This document shows positions 1 to 6,823 of a stretch of DNA of 15,956 nucleotides, piece by piece. Origin of the DNA: GCA-002731945 sp036344135 (GTDB taxonomy: Bacteria; Pseudomonadota; Alphaproteobacteria; MED-G09). The translations under genes were made by a program, and so were the position numbers. Under the pieces are notes generated by a model. The model had not been told where the DNA came from, did no database searches, and saw only the letters and a program-made list of their open reading frames with translations. Positions within the stretch are counted from its first letter, which is position 1. Each line of letters begins with the position of its first letter. The stretch is taken from contig JAYYUG010000094.1 of NCBI GenBank assembly GCA_036344135.1, positions 1 to 15,956 of the forward strand. Reading direction: 5' to 3'.

Positions 1-75
1 ACAAATCGCCCCCAACGTGACACTTTGCCCTTCTTCTTCTTTATCGATCCTCAGTGCACGAAATTGCTCTGTCAT
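1..75 (-). CDS. Amino end of a probable AcuI/YhdH-type medium-chain reductase (partial)
   Basis: Only the first 25 codons lie in the window; the gene runs off the left edge. The ATG (bases 75-73) is preceded by a clear Shine-Dalgarno sequence, GGAGG, on the minus strand, in the 15-base gap after the pyrC stop. The peptide begins MTEQFRALRIDKEEEG and continues QSVTLGAIC. A start with F-x-A-L-x-I/V-x-K-x-x-x-G is what I remember for AcuI/YhdH-type NADPH-dependent acrylyl-CoA reductases and related zinc-independent MDR oxidoreductases. The assignment rests on this short similarity alone. The small gap after pyrC suggests that the two genes are co-transcribed. Confidence 0.5.
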   Translation of the reverse strand, partial: MTEQFRALRIDKEEEGQSVTLGAIC

Positions 76-90
76 AGGTTCCTCCCTGGA

Positions 91-1404
91 TTATCTCTCG
101 AAACTCATAGGTTTCCCTATAGGGTCAATAATTTTTCCTTCATTCATGACAAGATTTCCTCTTATAATGGTCATTACTGGCCACCCTTTAATAGACATAC
201 CATCATAAGGAGTCCAGCCACATTTACTTGCAATCCAATCATTGGTAATCTTTTTTTTCATAGATAAATCGATAACCGTAAAATCAGCATCAAAACCTAT
301 CTCTATTCTCCCTTTATTTTTGATACCAAAAAGAACAGAAGGATTGTAACTTGTCAGTTCTATAAACCTCTCAAGGGAAAGCTTTCCGTTAGCCACATGG
401 TTTAACATTACTGGAACAAGTGTTTGTACGCCCGGCATACCAGAAGGTGAGAGTGGATAATTTTTATTTTTTTCTTCTTTAGTGTGGGGAGCATGATCCG
501 AACCTATAATATCGGCAATACCTTCATTTACCGCTTCCCATAACCTATCTTGATGTTTTTTCGATCTTATAGGGGGATTCATTTGAGCGTAACTACCAAG
601 GCGATCATAACAATCAGGAGAATGTAATGTTAAATGTTGAGGAGTAATTTCTAAAGATGCTGTTTTCTTATGCTCAGATAAGAAATTAATCTCTTCCTCC
701 GTTGTTACATGTAAAACATGAACTTTTTTATTATATTTTTCTGCTATTGAAACAAGTTTTTGAGTTGCAATTAATGAGGATAACTTATCACGCCAAATTT
801 CATGTGTATGCACTTTACCTTCTTCTTGAAATTGTTCCCTTTCCAAAAGTCTTGACTGATCTTCACAATGAAAAGATGCACGATAATTAATCTTAGAGAC
901 AATCTTATCTAAGTCTTCTTCTTCTGCGACAAGAAGTGAACCCGTACTTGCACCCATAAATACCTTAACACCGCAGCAACCATTTATTTTTTCATAAGAT
1001 GGAAGATTATCTGCGTTATCTTCAGTTCCTCCCGTATAAAAAGCATAATCACAAAAGGCTCTATTTGAAGCCCTATTAAATTTATCCATCAAAGCGTCTT
1101 CATCGGTGGTTGAAGGATCGGTATTTGGCATCTCGAAAACACCTGTTATTCCTCCTAGGATTGCACTTTTTGTTCCCGTGTATAAATCTTCTTTATGCTC
1201 TAACCCAGGTTCTCGAAAATGCACCTGAGTATCTATAACGCCCGGAATAATACATAATCCTTTTAAATCAATACTTTCTTTTGATTCAGATTCCTTTAAA
1301 TCGCCAATTTCAACAATTTTCTCGTCTTTAACAGCTATATCACTATTAAATCTCTTTGAGTGAGTAACAATCTCCGCATCCTTAAAGATAATATCAAATG
1401 ACAT
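91..1404 (-). CDS. pyrC: Dihydroorotase, class I type
   Basis: Amidohydrolase of 437 residues, normal for class I dihydroorotase, which cyclises N-carbamoyl-L-aspartate to dihydroorotate in de novo pyrimidine synthesis. Visible motifs are GVIDTQVHFREPG (55-67), with the substrate-binding Arg; GVKVFMGASTG (145-155), with K147 as the probable carboxylated metal-bridging lysine; H179 in SFHCED; H232 in HVLHVTTEEE; N275 in QMNPPIR; and IGSDHAPHT (300-308), with D303 as the probable catalytic Asp. The first metal motif is Q-V-H instead of the textbook H-x-H, so one metal ligand (residue 60) is Gln. I remember this QVHFREPG form from many alphaproteobacterial proteins annotated as dihydroorotase, so it is probably a clade feature and not damage. 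No pyrB is adjacent. The gene is divergent from ygfZ. A hydantoinase-like or non-catalytic paralogue is the alternative. Confidence 0.85.
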   Translation of the reverse strand: MSFDIIFKDAEIVTHSKRFNSDIAVKDEKIVEIGDLKESESKESIDLKGLCIIPGVIDTQVHFREPGLEHKEDLYTGTKSAILGGITGVFEMPNTDPSTTDEDALMDKFNRASNRAFCDYAFYTGGTEDNADNLPSYEKINGCCGVKVFMGASTGSLLVAEEEDLDKIVSKINYRASFHCEDQSRLLEREQFQEEGKVHTHEIWRDKLSSLIATQKLVSIAEKYNKKVHVLHVTTEEEINFLSEHKKTASLEITPQHLTLHSPDCYDRLGSYAQMNPPIRSKKHQDRLWEAVNEGIADIIGSDHAPHTKEEKNKNYPLSPSGMPGVQTLVPVMLNHVANGKLSLERFIELTSYNPSVLFGIKNKGRIEIGFDADFTVIDLSMKKKITNDWIASKCGWTPYDGMSIKGWPVMTIIRGNLVMNEGKIIDPIGKPMSFER

Positions 1405-1432
1405 TGTAACGCTTACCTATATTAATTATATT
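1404..1432 (+). promoter_or_regulatory. Putative sigma70-type promoter for ygfZ-tag
   Basis: TTGTAA (1404-1409), a 17-base spacer, and TATATT (1427-1432) match the -35/-10 consensus at 4/6 and 5/6. A start near 1439 would leave a leader of about 28 bases before the ygfZ ATG at 1467. Prediction from sequence only. Confidence 0.4.
1425..1430 (-). promoter_or_regulatory. Putative -10 box for pyrC
   Basis: Read on the minus strand these bases are a perfect TATAAT, 20 bases upstream of the pyrC ATG. No good -35 is found at 16-18 bases (TTTTTA is the best). The box overlaps the opposing ygfZ -10, so the two promoters would compete for polymerase. Confidence 0.3.
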
Positions 1433-1466
1433 AATCTTATTGTACCTTAAAAAAGTTAAAATCCTT

Positions 1467-2276
1467 ATGGAAAATGAGATTATACATTTAAAAGACCGTT
1501 CTGTTATCTCTATTCAAGGAGAAGATTCTGAAGAATTTTTACAATCGATAGTAACTTGTAATCTAGATCTTCAAGATCAGAATTCTCTTTCTGGTGCTCT
1601 ATTAAGCCCACAGGGTAAGCTTATGAATAATTTTATAGTCTTTAAAAAGGATCATAAGTTCTTAATTGATGTCCATAAAAGCTCTACGGAAGAGTTTCTA
1701 AAAAAATTATCCATATATAAATTAAAATCAAAAATTCAAATTGAAGAAGAAAATGAATTGTCAGTGTTTGTGAGCCTGGAAAAGCCTTATAAAGATTTTC
1801 AACTAGACCCTAGAAATAAAGAATTGGGATGGAGAGAAATAACTAAAGTCAAAAACATTTCCTCAGAAAATATGAAAAAATATGAAAAGAAAAGATTGTC
1901 ACTCGGTATTGTCGAGGAGGGAAAAGATATCAAATCAGGTGAATATTTTCCTATAGAAATGAACTTAGACTTCTGTAATTCTATAGATTTTTATAAGGGC
2001 TGTTTTATTGGTCAAGAGGTTACCTCAAGAATGCAACGTAAAGGAAAAGTAAAGAAGAGAGTTTTTCCTTTTAGAGCAGAAAATACATTAACCAACCAAG
2101 ATGATATAATATTTGTAGAAAAAAAAGTAGGAACTGTTATCAAAACCATTGATGATATTGGTATTGCTCTAGTAAGAATTGAAGTTATAGAAGACTTAAT
2201 TTCTCAATCAGAAAAAATAATTATTGGGAATGACCCCTGCAAAATAGAATTTTTTTATCCGCAAGGTTACTCATAA
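1467..2276 (+). CDS. ygfZ: YgfZ/GcvT-type folate-binding protein
   Basis: From this ATG the protein has 269 residues. A TTG at 1440 would add nine residues, but the ATG fits better because homologues begin just before the D-R-x-V-I-x-V/I-x-G-E-D segment, seen here as DRSVISIQGED. The signature of the COG0354/YgfZ family is K-G-C-x-x-G-Q-E, found as KGCFIGQEVTSRMQRKG about residues 177-193, with C179 as the conserved functional cysteine. YgfZ proteins bind tetrahydrofolate and help to build or repair Fe-S clusters in some enzymes. They resemble the glycine-cleavage T protein but lack its aminomethyltransferase role. The TAA stop is followed with no gap by the tag ATG, so the two genes are very probably translated from one mRNA. 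Confidence 0.9.
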   Translation: MENEIIHLKDRSVISIQGEDSEEFLQSIVTCNLDLQDQNSLSGALLSPQGKLMNNFIVFKKDHKFLIDVHKSSTEEFLKKLSIYKLKSKIQIEEENELSVFVSLEKPYKDFQLDPRNKELGWREITKVKNISSENMKKYEKKRLSLGIVEEGKDIKSGEYFPIEMNLDFCNSIDFYKGCFIGQEVTSRMQRKGKVKKRVFPFRAENTLTNQDDIIFVEKKVGTVIKTIDDIGIALVRIEVIEDLISQSEKIIIGNDPCKIEFFYPQGYS

Positions 2277-2858
2277 ATGGATAACACTAGAGAAGGTTAC
2301 TGCAGTTGGGCCAATTCAAGTAAGAAATATCAAATCTATCATGATAACGAATGGGGGCTTTCTGAGTATAACGATAAAAAATTGTGGGAAATGTTTGTGC
2401 TTGAAGGATTTCAGGCGGGTCTAAGCTGGATAACAATCCTTAATAAGAGGGAGAATTTTAGAGAAGCCTTTGATAACTTTGACCCTAAAAAAATATCAAA
2501 TTACAGCTTAATAGACATCGAAAAACTTTTAAAAAATAAAGGAATCGTTAGAAGTAGAACAAAGATTAATGCAACAATTAATAATTCAAAAGTATATAAT
2601 AAAATTTTCTCCAAAAATGGAAGTTTCTCTAGATTTCTTTGGTGTTTTGTTGATGGAAAACCTATCGTAAATCATGTTAAAAGTTTATCGGATATACAAA
2701 GTCAGACTGAACTTTCAATTATGATTTCAAAAGAATTTAAGAGATTAGGTTTTAAATTTTGCGGCCCAACAATCACGTATGCATTTATGCAAGCGGTTGG
2801 AATTGTTAATGATCACATCACCACCTGTCCACGTTATTTTGAATGCCAAAAAGGTTAA
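2277..2858 (+). CDS. tag: DNA-3-methyladenine glycosylase I
   Basis: Complete Tag-family protein of 193 residues (family length about 185-195). It excises 3-methyladenine from alkylated DNA. The structural zinc ligands are all visible: C9, H22, H180 and C184, matching C4, H17, H175 and C179 of E. coli Tag as I remember them. The base-binding pocket is also present: Y21, E43 in FVLEGFQAGLSW, and W51. The middle contains the helix-hairpin-helix-like GIVRSRTKINATI. The start abuts the ygfZ stop directly, so translational coupling is likely. Nothing looks damaged. Confidence 0.94.
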   Translation: MDNTREGYCSWANSSKKYQIYHDNEWGLSEYNDKKLWEMFVLEGFQAGLSWITILNKRENFREAFDNFDPKKISNYSLIDIEKLLKNKGIVRSRTKINATINNSKVYNKIFSKNGSFSRFLWCFVDGKPIVNHVKSLSDIQSQTELSIMISKEFKRLGFKFCGPTITYAFMQAVGIVNDHITTCPRYFECQKG

Positions 2859-2901
2859 CATAAAAGAATTTTCTGTTAGTATTTTTTAAGGGAGATTGAT
2901 C

Positions 2902-4023
2902 TTGGGAAACATAGCAATAAGTGGAACAGGGGTGTTTACACCAGAAGAATCTATAACTAACGCCGAACTCGTTAAGTCATATAATGCGTACGCAAAAAAA
3001 TTTAACAAAATAAATAAAGATAAAATTCATACAGGTGAGATAGATCTCCTTGAATCTTCTAATGAAGAGTTCATTTTTAATGCATCAGGAATTGAAAAAA
3101 GATATGTGGTCAATAAATCAGGAATATTAGACCCAGACATCATGCATCCAATAATTAGAAAAAGAACTAATGATGAACCTTCTATACTCGCTGAAATGTC
3201 AATAAAAGCTTCAAGAATAGCAATGAAGGAAGCGAATAAAACACATAAAGATATCGATGCCGTAATTACTGCATGTTCTAATCTTGAAAGGGCCTACCCA
3301 GCAATAGCAATTGAGGTTCAAAATTTACTTGGAATTAATGGTTTTGCATTTGATATGAATGTTGCCTGTTCGTCTGCAACTTTTGGGATACAAGCCGCAG
3401 CTGACATGATTAAATCTGGGAGTGCAGATTGTATTTTAGTAGTTGATCCAGAAATATGTTCAGGGCATCTGGATTTTAAGGATAGGGATTGTCATTTTAT
3501 TTTCGGAGATGTTTGTACGGCAGTCATCCTTGAAAAACAAGAAAATATCCTATCAAAGAATGCTTTTGAAATCATATCTACTAAATGTATTACTCAGTTC
3601 TCAAATAACATAAGAAACAATTTTGGTTTTCTAAATTCGGCAAAAGATACAAAACCAATAGACAGAGACCTATTGTTTGTTCAGGAAGGAAGAAAAGTTT
3701 TTAAAGAAGTTGTTCCAATGGTCAGTCAACTAATTCTTGAGCACATAAAAGATGAAGATATTGAAGTAGAAGAAATTAGAAGATTGTGGCTTCATCAAGC
3801 CAACAAAAGCATGAATGACCTTATAGGGAAGAAAGTATTAGGAAGACGACCTGATATTAAAGAACAGCCTAATATATTAAAAGATTACGCGAATACCTCT
3901 TCTGCAGGTTCAATAATCGCATTTTCTCAATTTAATTCCGACTTGGAATCTAATGATATTGGAATTTTATGCTCATTCGGAGCGGGTTACTCAGCAGGTA
4001 GCATAATCCTGAAAAAAAACTGA
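2902..4023 (+). CDS. Beta-ketoacyl-ACP synthase III-like condensing enzyme
   Basis: Thiolase-fold condensing enzyme of 373 residues. The KAS III triad is visible: Cys156 in MNVACSSATFG, His298 in LWLHQANKSMN, and Asn331 in YANTSSAGS. FGAGYSAGS lies at the carboxyl end. It is longer than housekeeping FabH (about 320 residues), with extra sequence in the first 70 residues, and resembles the longer FabH-like group that includes P. aeruginosa PA3286, which condenses a medium-chain acyl-CoA with malonyl-ACP. Substrate here is not known. The start is TTG: of two candidates (2896 and 2902), the second sits seven bases after the Shine-Dalgarno AAGGGAG (2888-2894), while the first touches it. The 43-base gap after tag allows read-through. 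Not expected to be the only FabH of the cell. Confidence 0.85.
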   Translation: MGNIAISGTGVFTPEESITNAELVKSYNAYAKKFNKINKDKIHTGEIDLLESSNEEFIFNASGIEKRYVVNKSGILDPDIMHPIIRKRTNDEPSILAEMSIKASRIAMKEANKTHKDIDAVITACSNLERAYPAIAIEVQNLLGINGFAFDMNVACSSATFGIQAAADMIKSGSADCILVVDPEICSGHLDFKDRDCHFIFGDVCTAVILEKQENILSKNAFEIISTKCITQFSNNIRNNFGFLNSAKDTKPIDRDLLFVQEGRKVFKEVVPMVSQLILEHIKDEDIEVEEIRRLWLHQANKSMNDLIGKKVLGRRPDIKEQPNILKDYANTSSAGSIIAFSQFNSDLESNDIGILCSFGAGYSAGSIILKKN

Positions 4024-4041
4024 AGTTGGTAGTATTTTTTG

Positions 4042-4047
4042 TATAAT
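4042..4047 (+). promoter_or_regulatory. Perfect -10 box upstream of the nadA-like fragment
   Basis: TATAAT, 28 bases before the ATG at 4076. The best upstream -35 at 16 bases is weak (CTGAAG, 4020-4025). It would start a transcript near 4054 covering the fragment and the SDR gene. Confidence 0.4.
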
Positions 4048-4075
4048 TAGAGGATTAATTTATTTACCGTGGAAA

Positions 4076-4312
4076 ATGGATAAAGAGTTAAACAGTTATT
4101 TTACAAGTAAGACTGCTAATCAGGTCTTAGATGAAATGAATATCAGTTGGTCGTCAGACCTTGGGAGTTCATCTCGGCATCTCTATCAGAAAGTATCGAG
4201 AGTCGTTCCTGAAATTGAGTGGCCATTCTTCGCTCCATATATAGAAGCTATAAATATACTTAAGAAGGAAATGAATGCGGCAATTCTTCCCCTTCTCTCG
4301 ATTTTGGTCTAG
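4076..4312 (+). pseudogene. nadA: Head fragment of quinolinate synthase (nadA-like), lacking the catalytic core
   Basis: Open frame of 78 codons. Residues 37-71, read as LYQKVSRVVPEIEWPFFAPY followed by IEAINILKKEMNAAIL, closely resemble the region of alphaproteobacterial NadA just before the conserved A-H-N-Y motif. NadA is about 330-370 residues and needs three cysteines for its 4Fe-4S cluster plus the dihydroxyacetone-phosphate site. All of that is missing, because similarity stops at I-L and the frame ends after seven unrelated residues at TAG (4310-4312). It cannot be a working quinolinate synthase. Shifting frame inside CCCC (4289-4292) gives a different tail, PFSRFWSRFEAINNDWK, ending at 4343, one base before the likely SDR start. 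So it could also be an 88-residue small protein broken by a one-base indel. Resemblance is judged from memory. Confidence 0.55.
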
Positions 4313-4329
4313 ATTTGAAGCAATAAACA

Positions 4330-5130
4330 ATGACTGGAAATAACATGGATAAAAAATCAATATTTATAACTGGTGCCGCCAGTGGTATGGGTAAAGAAAC
4401 AGTTAAGTTGTTTAAAAAAGAAGGTTGGTTTGTAGGTTGTTACGATATCAATGAAGAAAATTTAGAAAAACTTTCTGATGAACTAGGGAATAATGAAATT
4501 GTTTATAAAAATCTGGATGTGACTAATAAGGGTGATTTCGAAGAATGTGTAGAAAATTTCTCTTCATTTACGGACGGGAAAATGAACATCCTGTTTAACA
4601 ATGCCGGCATCGCAGAGGGAGGATTTTTTGAAGATCAACCATACGAAACCCATCTAAAGGTTATAAATATTAATTTCATAGGTGTAATTAATGGCATTTA
4701 TTCAGCTATTCAACTTTTAAAAAATACTCCAAATTCTTTATGCCTGAATACCTCTTCTTCGACAGCGGTAATAGGCCTGCCTATGACATCGGTATATTCG
4801 GCTTCAAAACACGCGGTTAAAGGACTAACGGAATCGCTTTCGGCAGAATTTTCACGTTTTGACACAAGAGTTTCTGATATCTTGCCGGGTGTTATTGATA
4901 CACCCCTTATTGGGGAAGAGATAAGGGTGAATTTACCCAAGGAGGGAATGTGGAGATTAATTCCTGCAGAAGAAATTGCTAAAACAGCATTACGAGCTTA
5001 TCGTGAAAATCGCTTACATTGGTATGTTCCAGAAGATCTGGAAGATCTAGAGATGTCAGTTGTAAAAGATCCAATAAAAACCAGAGATGACTTAATAAAC
5101 ACAGGCCCTATGAAAATGCCAATAGAGTAA
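4330..5130 (+). CDS. Short-chain dehydrogenase/reductase (classical SDR)
   Basis: Rossmann-fold oxidoreductase of 266 residues from the ATG at 4330, or 261 from the ATG at 4345 (MDKKSIFITGAASG), which places the nucleotide-binding motif at the usual distance and may be the real start. Using 4330 numbering: TGAASGMG 14-21; acidic D39 after strand 2, which favours NAD(H); NNAG 90-93; catalytic Ser in NTSSS 140-144; Tyr156 and Lys160 in YSASK; and PGVIDTPL 186-193. No transmembrane segment is seen. The substrate cannot be told. It follows the nadA-like fragment on the same strand. Its stop is six bases from the stop of the convergent, truncated ppdK, so it sits between two genes that both lack their 3' parts. 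A duplicated ten-base unit near 5033-5052 encodes EDLEDLE and looks incidental. Confidence 0.85.
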   Translation: MTGNNMDKKSIFITGAASGMGKETVKLFKKEGWFVGCYDINEENLEKLSDELGNNEIVYKNLDVTNKGDFEECVENFSSFTDGKMNILFNNAGIAEGGFFEDQPYETHLKVININFIGVINGIYSAIQLLKNTPNSLCLNTSSSTAVIGLPMTSVYSASKHAVKGLTESLSAEFSRFDTRVSDILPGVIDTPLIGEEIRVNLPKEGMWRLIPAEEIAKTALRAYRENRLHWYVPEDLEDLEMSVVKDPIKTRDDLINTGPMKMPIE

Positions 5131-5136
5131 ATATAC

Positions 5137-6822
5137 CTAATTCTTTATTTTTGCTTGAGCCTTTTCAAGAAGAATTATGGGATCATCGTGTTTATCTTCA
5201 ACAATTTCTTCACACCAACCCAGAATATCTTTAAGAGCACCAGGAGGATCTTGTGGTTTAGTCCTAGCTACACCTTGTATAATATCTCCCGTATGCCCGT
5301 TAATTGTTAATATGTCATTCTCATGGAAAATTTCTTCGTTAATAACAACTTTCCTTTCTTCAACATCTACAATTATTTCCCGAGCACCGGTAATACAGGT
5401 CTTACCTAAACCACGAGCTACAACTGCCGCATGGCTTGTTAATCCACCATGTGATGTAAGTATACCGTCAGTATTATGCATAGCTTTAATATCTTTATTG
5501 TTAGCCGCAACCAGAACCAAAATACTTTTGCCACCTTGGCTTTGTATTCTATCAATTCCCTCTGAATCAAAGGCTATTTTTCCAGATATTACACCAGGTG
5601 ATGCGGGTAGACCGGAGGATAAAATAAGATTATTAAAACTATCATCCAAGATAGGTGTAAGAGACTTCTTAATGGCGTCAGGATCAGTGGATGCAATGGC
5701 TGTTTCCTTTTCTATAAGACCTTCTTTTACCATATCTCTTGCAATATTGAGGGAAGCTTCGAGATTGGTTTCGGCATTTCTTGATTGAAGGATCCAGAGA
5801 TTTCCAGATTCTATAGTAAATTCTATATCCTGAATATTACGGAAATAATTTTCTAACTTAGTAGAAATATTTATTAGCTCTTTATAAATAGAAGGGAATT
5901 TCTCTTCTAAAGTAACTGAATCCGAATATTCGTTTTTGTATTTTTTATTGATACTTTGTGGGGTGACAAATCCTGAAACTACATCTTCTCCTTGAGAACA
6001 TAAAATATATTCACCTTTAACCGCTTTTTCTCCATTATCAGGATTTCTTGAGAACAAGACTCCTGAGGCGCTTTGCTCATTGAGATTTCCAAAAACCATC
6101 TTTTGTATATTAACTGCAATCCCTGCTTCATCAGGAATATTGTTTAATTTCCTAAAGGCTACTGCCCTTTCGTTTTTCCAAGAATCCATAACCGCATAGA
6201 TGCCATTAACTAATTGGTCATCCACATCTTCTGAAAAGGGTTTTTCATTTTTTTCTTCTATTAATGACAAATATTGTGTACAGATTTCTTCAATATCTTC
6301 AGGATCAAGCTGACTTTTAGCAGATAAACCTGCCCCTAAAAGATAGCTTTCAAGAATTTCATCAAAAAAATAGTGCTCAATATTATAAACCACATGGGAA
6401 TACATCTGCAAAAATCTTCTCCATGTATCCAAAGCGAAAAGTGATTGATTATTTTGTGAAATTTTTTCAACAATTTCTCTGTTTAGACCAATATTTAATA
6501 TCGTATCCAACATACCTGGCATGGAATATTGTGAACCGGAGCGAATCGATAAAATAAGAGGATTACTTGGATCTCCAAATTTCTGATTAAGCACTTTTTC
6601 TATATTGGAGAGATTGTCCTTTAATTCATCGAAAAACTCATTGGGTAAAGATTTGTTCTTTTCTCTATAATCAAAAGATTCAGAAGTAATAACAAAACCA
6701 GACGGGACTGGTAGACCCATTTGTTTCATCAAGCAAAGATTCAAACCTTTATTTCCAACCAATTTTCTATCAGAAACAATATTTTCTAGCTTCTTGTCGA
6801 ATGAATATATCCACTTTGTCAT
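5137..6822 (-). CDS. ppdK: Pyruvate phosphate dikinase, short form without the PEP/pyruvate domain
   Basis: 561 residues against about 870-900 for normal PPDK, which makes PEP from pyruvate, ATP and phosphate. The ATP-grasp part is typical: VGNKGLNL (22-29), GLPVPSGFVIT (36-46), SIRSGSQYSMPGMLDTILN (92-110), SWKNERAVAFR (214-224) and IEFTIESGNLWILQSR (333-348). The swivelling phosphohistidine domain follows: LPASPGVISG (405-414) and GILTSHGGLTSHAAVVARG (453-471), with catalytic H464. It ends soon after DILTINGHTGDIIQG (503-517), roughly where the carboxyl-terminal TIM barrel that converts PEP and pyruvate would begin. The DNA beyond is the antisense strand of the SDR gene, so the barrel is not just out of frame. 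The protein could phosphorylate its histidine but cannot complete the reaction alone. The ATG lies one base after the glyS stop with no clear Shine-Dalgarno, suggesting coupled translation. Confidence 0.85.
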   Translation of the reverse strand: MTKWIYSFDKKLENIVSDRKLVGNKGLNLCLMKQMGLPVPSGFVITSESFDYREKNKSLPNEFFDELKDNLSNIEKVLNQKFGDPSNPLILSIRSGSQYSMPGMLDTILNIGLNREIVEKISQNNQSLFALDTWRRFLQMYSHVVYNIEHYFFDEILESYLLGAGLSAKSQLDPEDIEEICTQYLSLIEEKNEKPFSEDVDDQLVNGIYAVMDSWKNERAVAFRKLNNIPDEAGIAVNIQKMVFGNLNEQSASGVLFSRNPDNGEKAVKGEYILCSQGEDVVSGFVTPQSINKKYKNEYSDSVTLEEKFPSIYKELINISTKLENYFRNIQDIEFTIESGNLWILQSRNAETNLEASLNIARDMVKEGLIEKETAIASTDPDAIKKSLTPILDDSFNNLILSSGLPASPGVISGKIAFDSEGIDRIQSQGGKSILVLVAANNKDIKAMHNTDGILTSHGGLTSHAAVVARGLGKTCITGAREIIVDVEERKVVINEEIFHENDILTINGHTGDIIQGVARTKPQDPPGALKDILGWCEEIVEDKHDDPIILLEKAQAKIKN

Positions 6823-6823
6823 A

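Noticed and set aside
1440..1466. TTG at 1440 as the start of ygfZ
   Set aside because: It would lie at the predicted transcript start with no room for a ribosome site, and the extra nine residues are not family-like. The ATG at 1467 fits.
4169..4360. Minus-strand open frame of 63 codons over the nadA-like fragment
   Set aside because: It mirrors the fragment, has no family motif and no good ribosome site; the NadA-like reading on the plus strand explains the region better.
5033..5052. Short tandem AGATCTGGAAGATCT-like repeat in the SDR gene
   Set aside because: Two units only, in frame (EDLEDLE), with no sign of expansion or regulatory role.
5149..5172. Possible terminator hairpin (CTTGA/TCAAG) after the SDR gene
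   Set aside because: Five-base stem without a T-run on the correct side, and it lies within ppdK coding sequence.
5177..5788. Open frame of 203 codons on the plus strand inside ppdK
   Set aside because: It is antisense to a region with clear PPDK motifs, and its composition, rich in Ser, Ile and Leu, is what reversed coding gives. No ribosome site or family motif.
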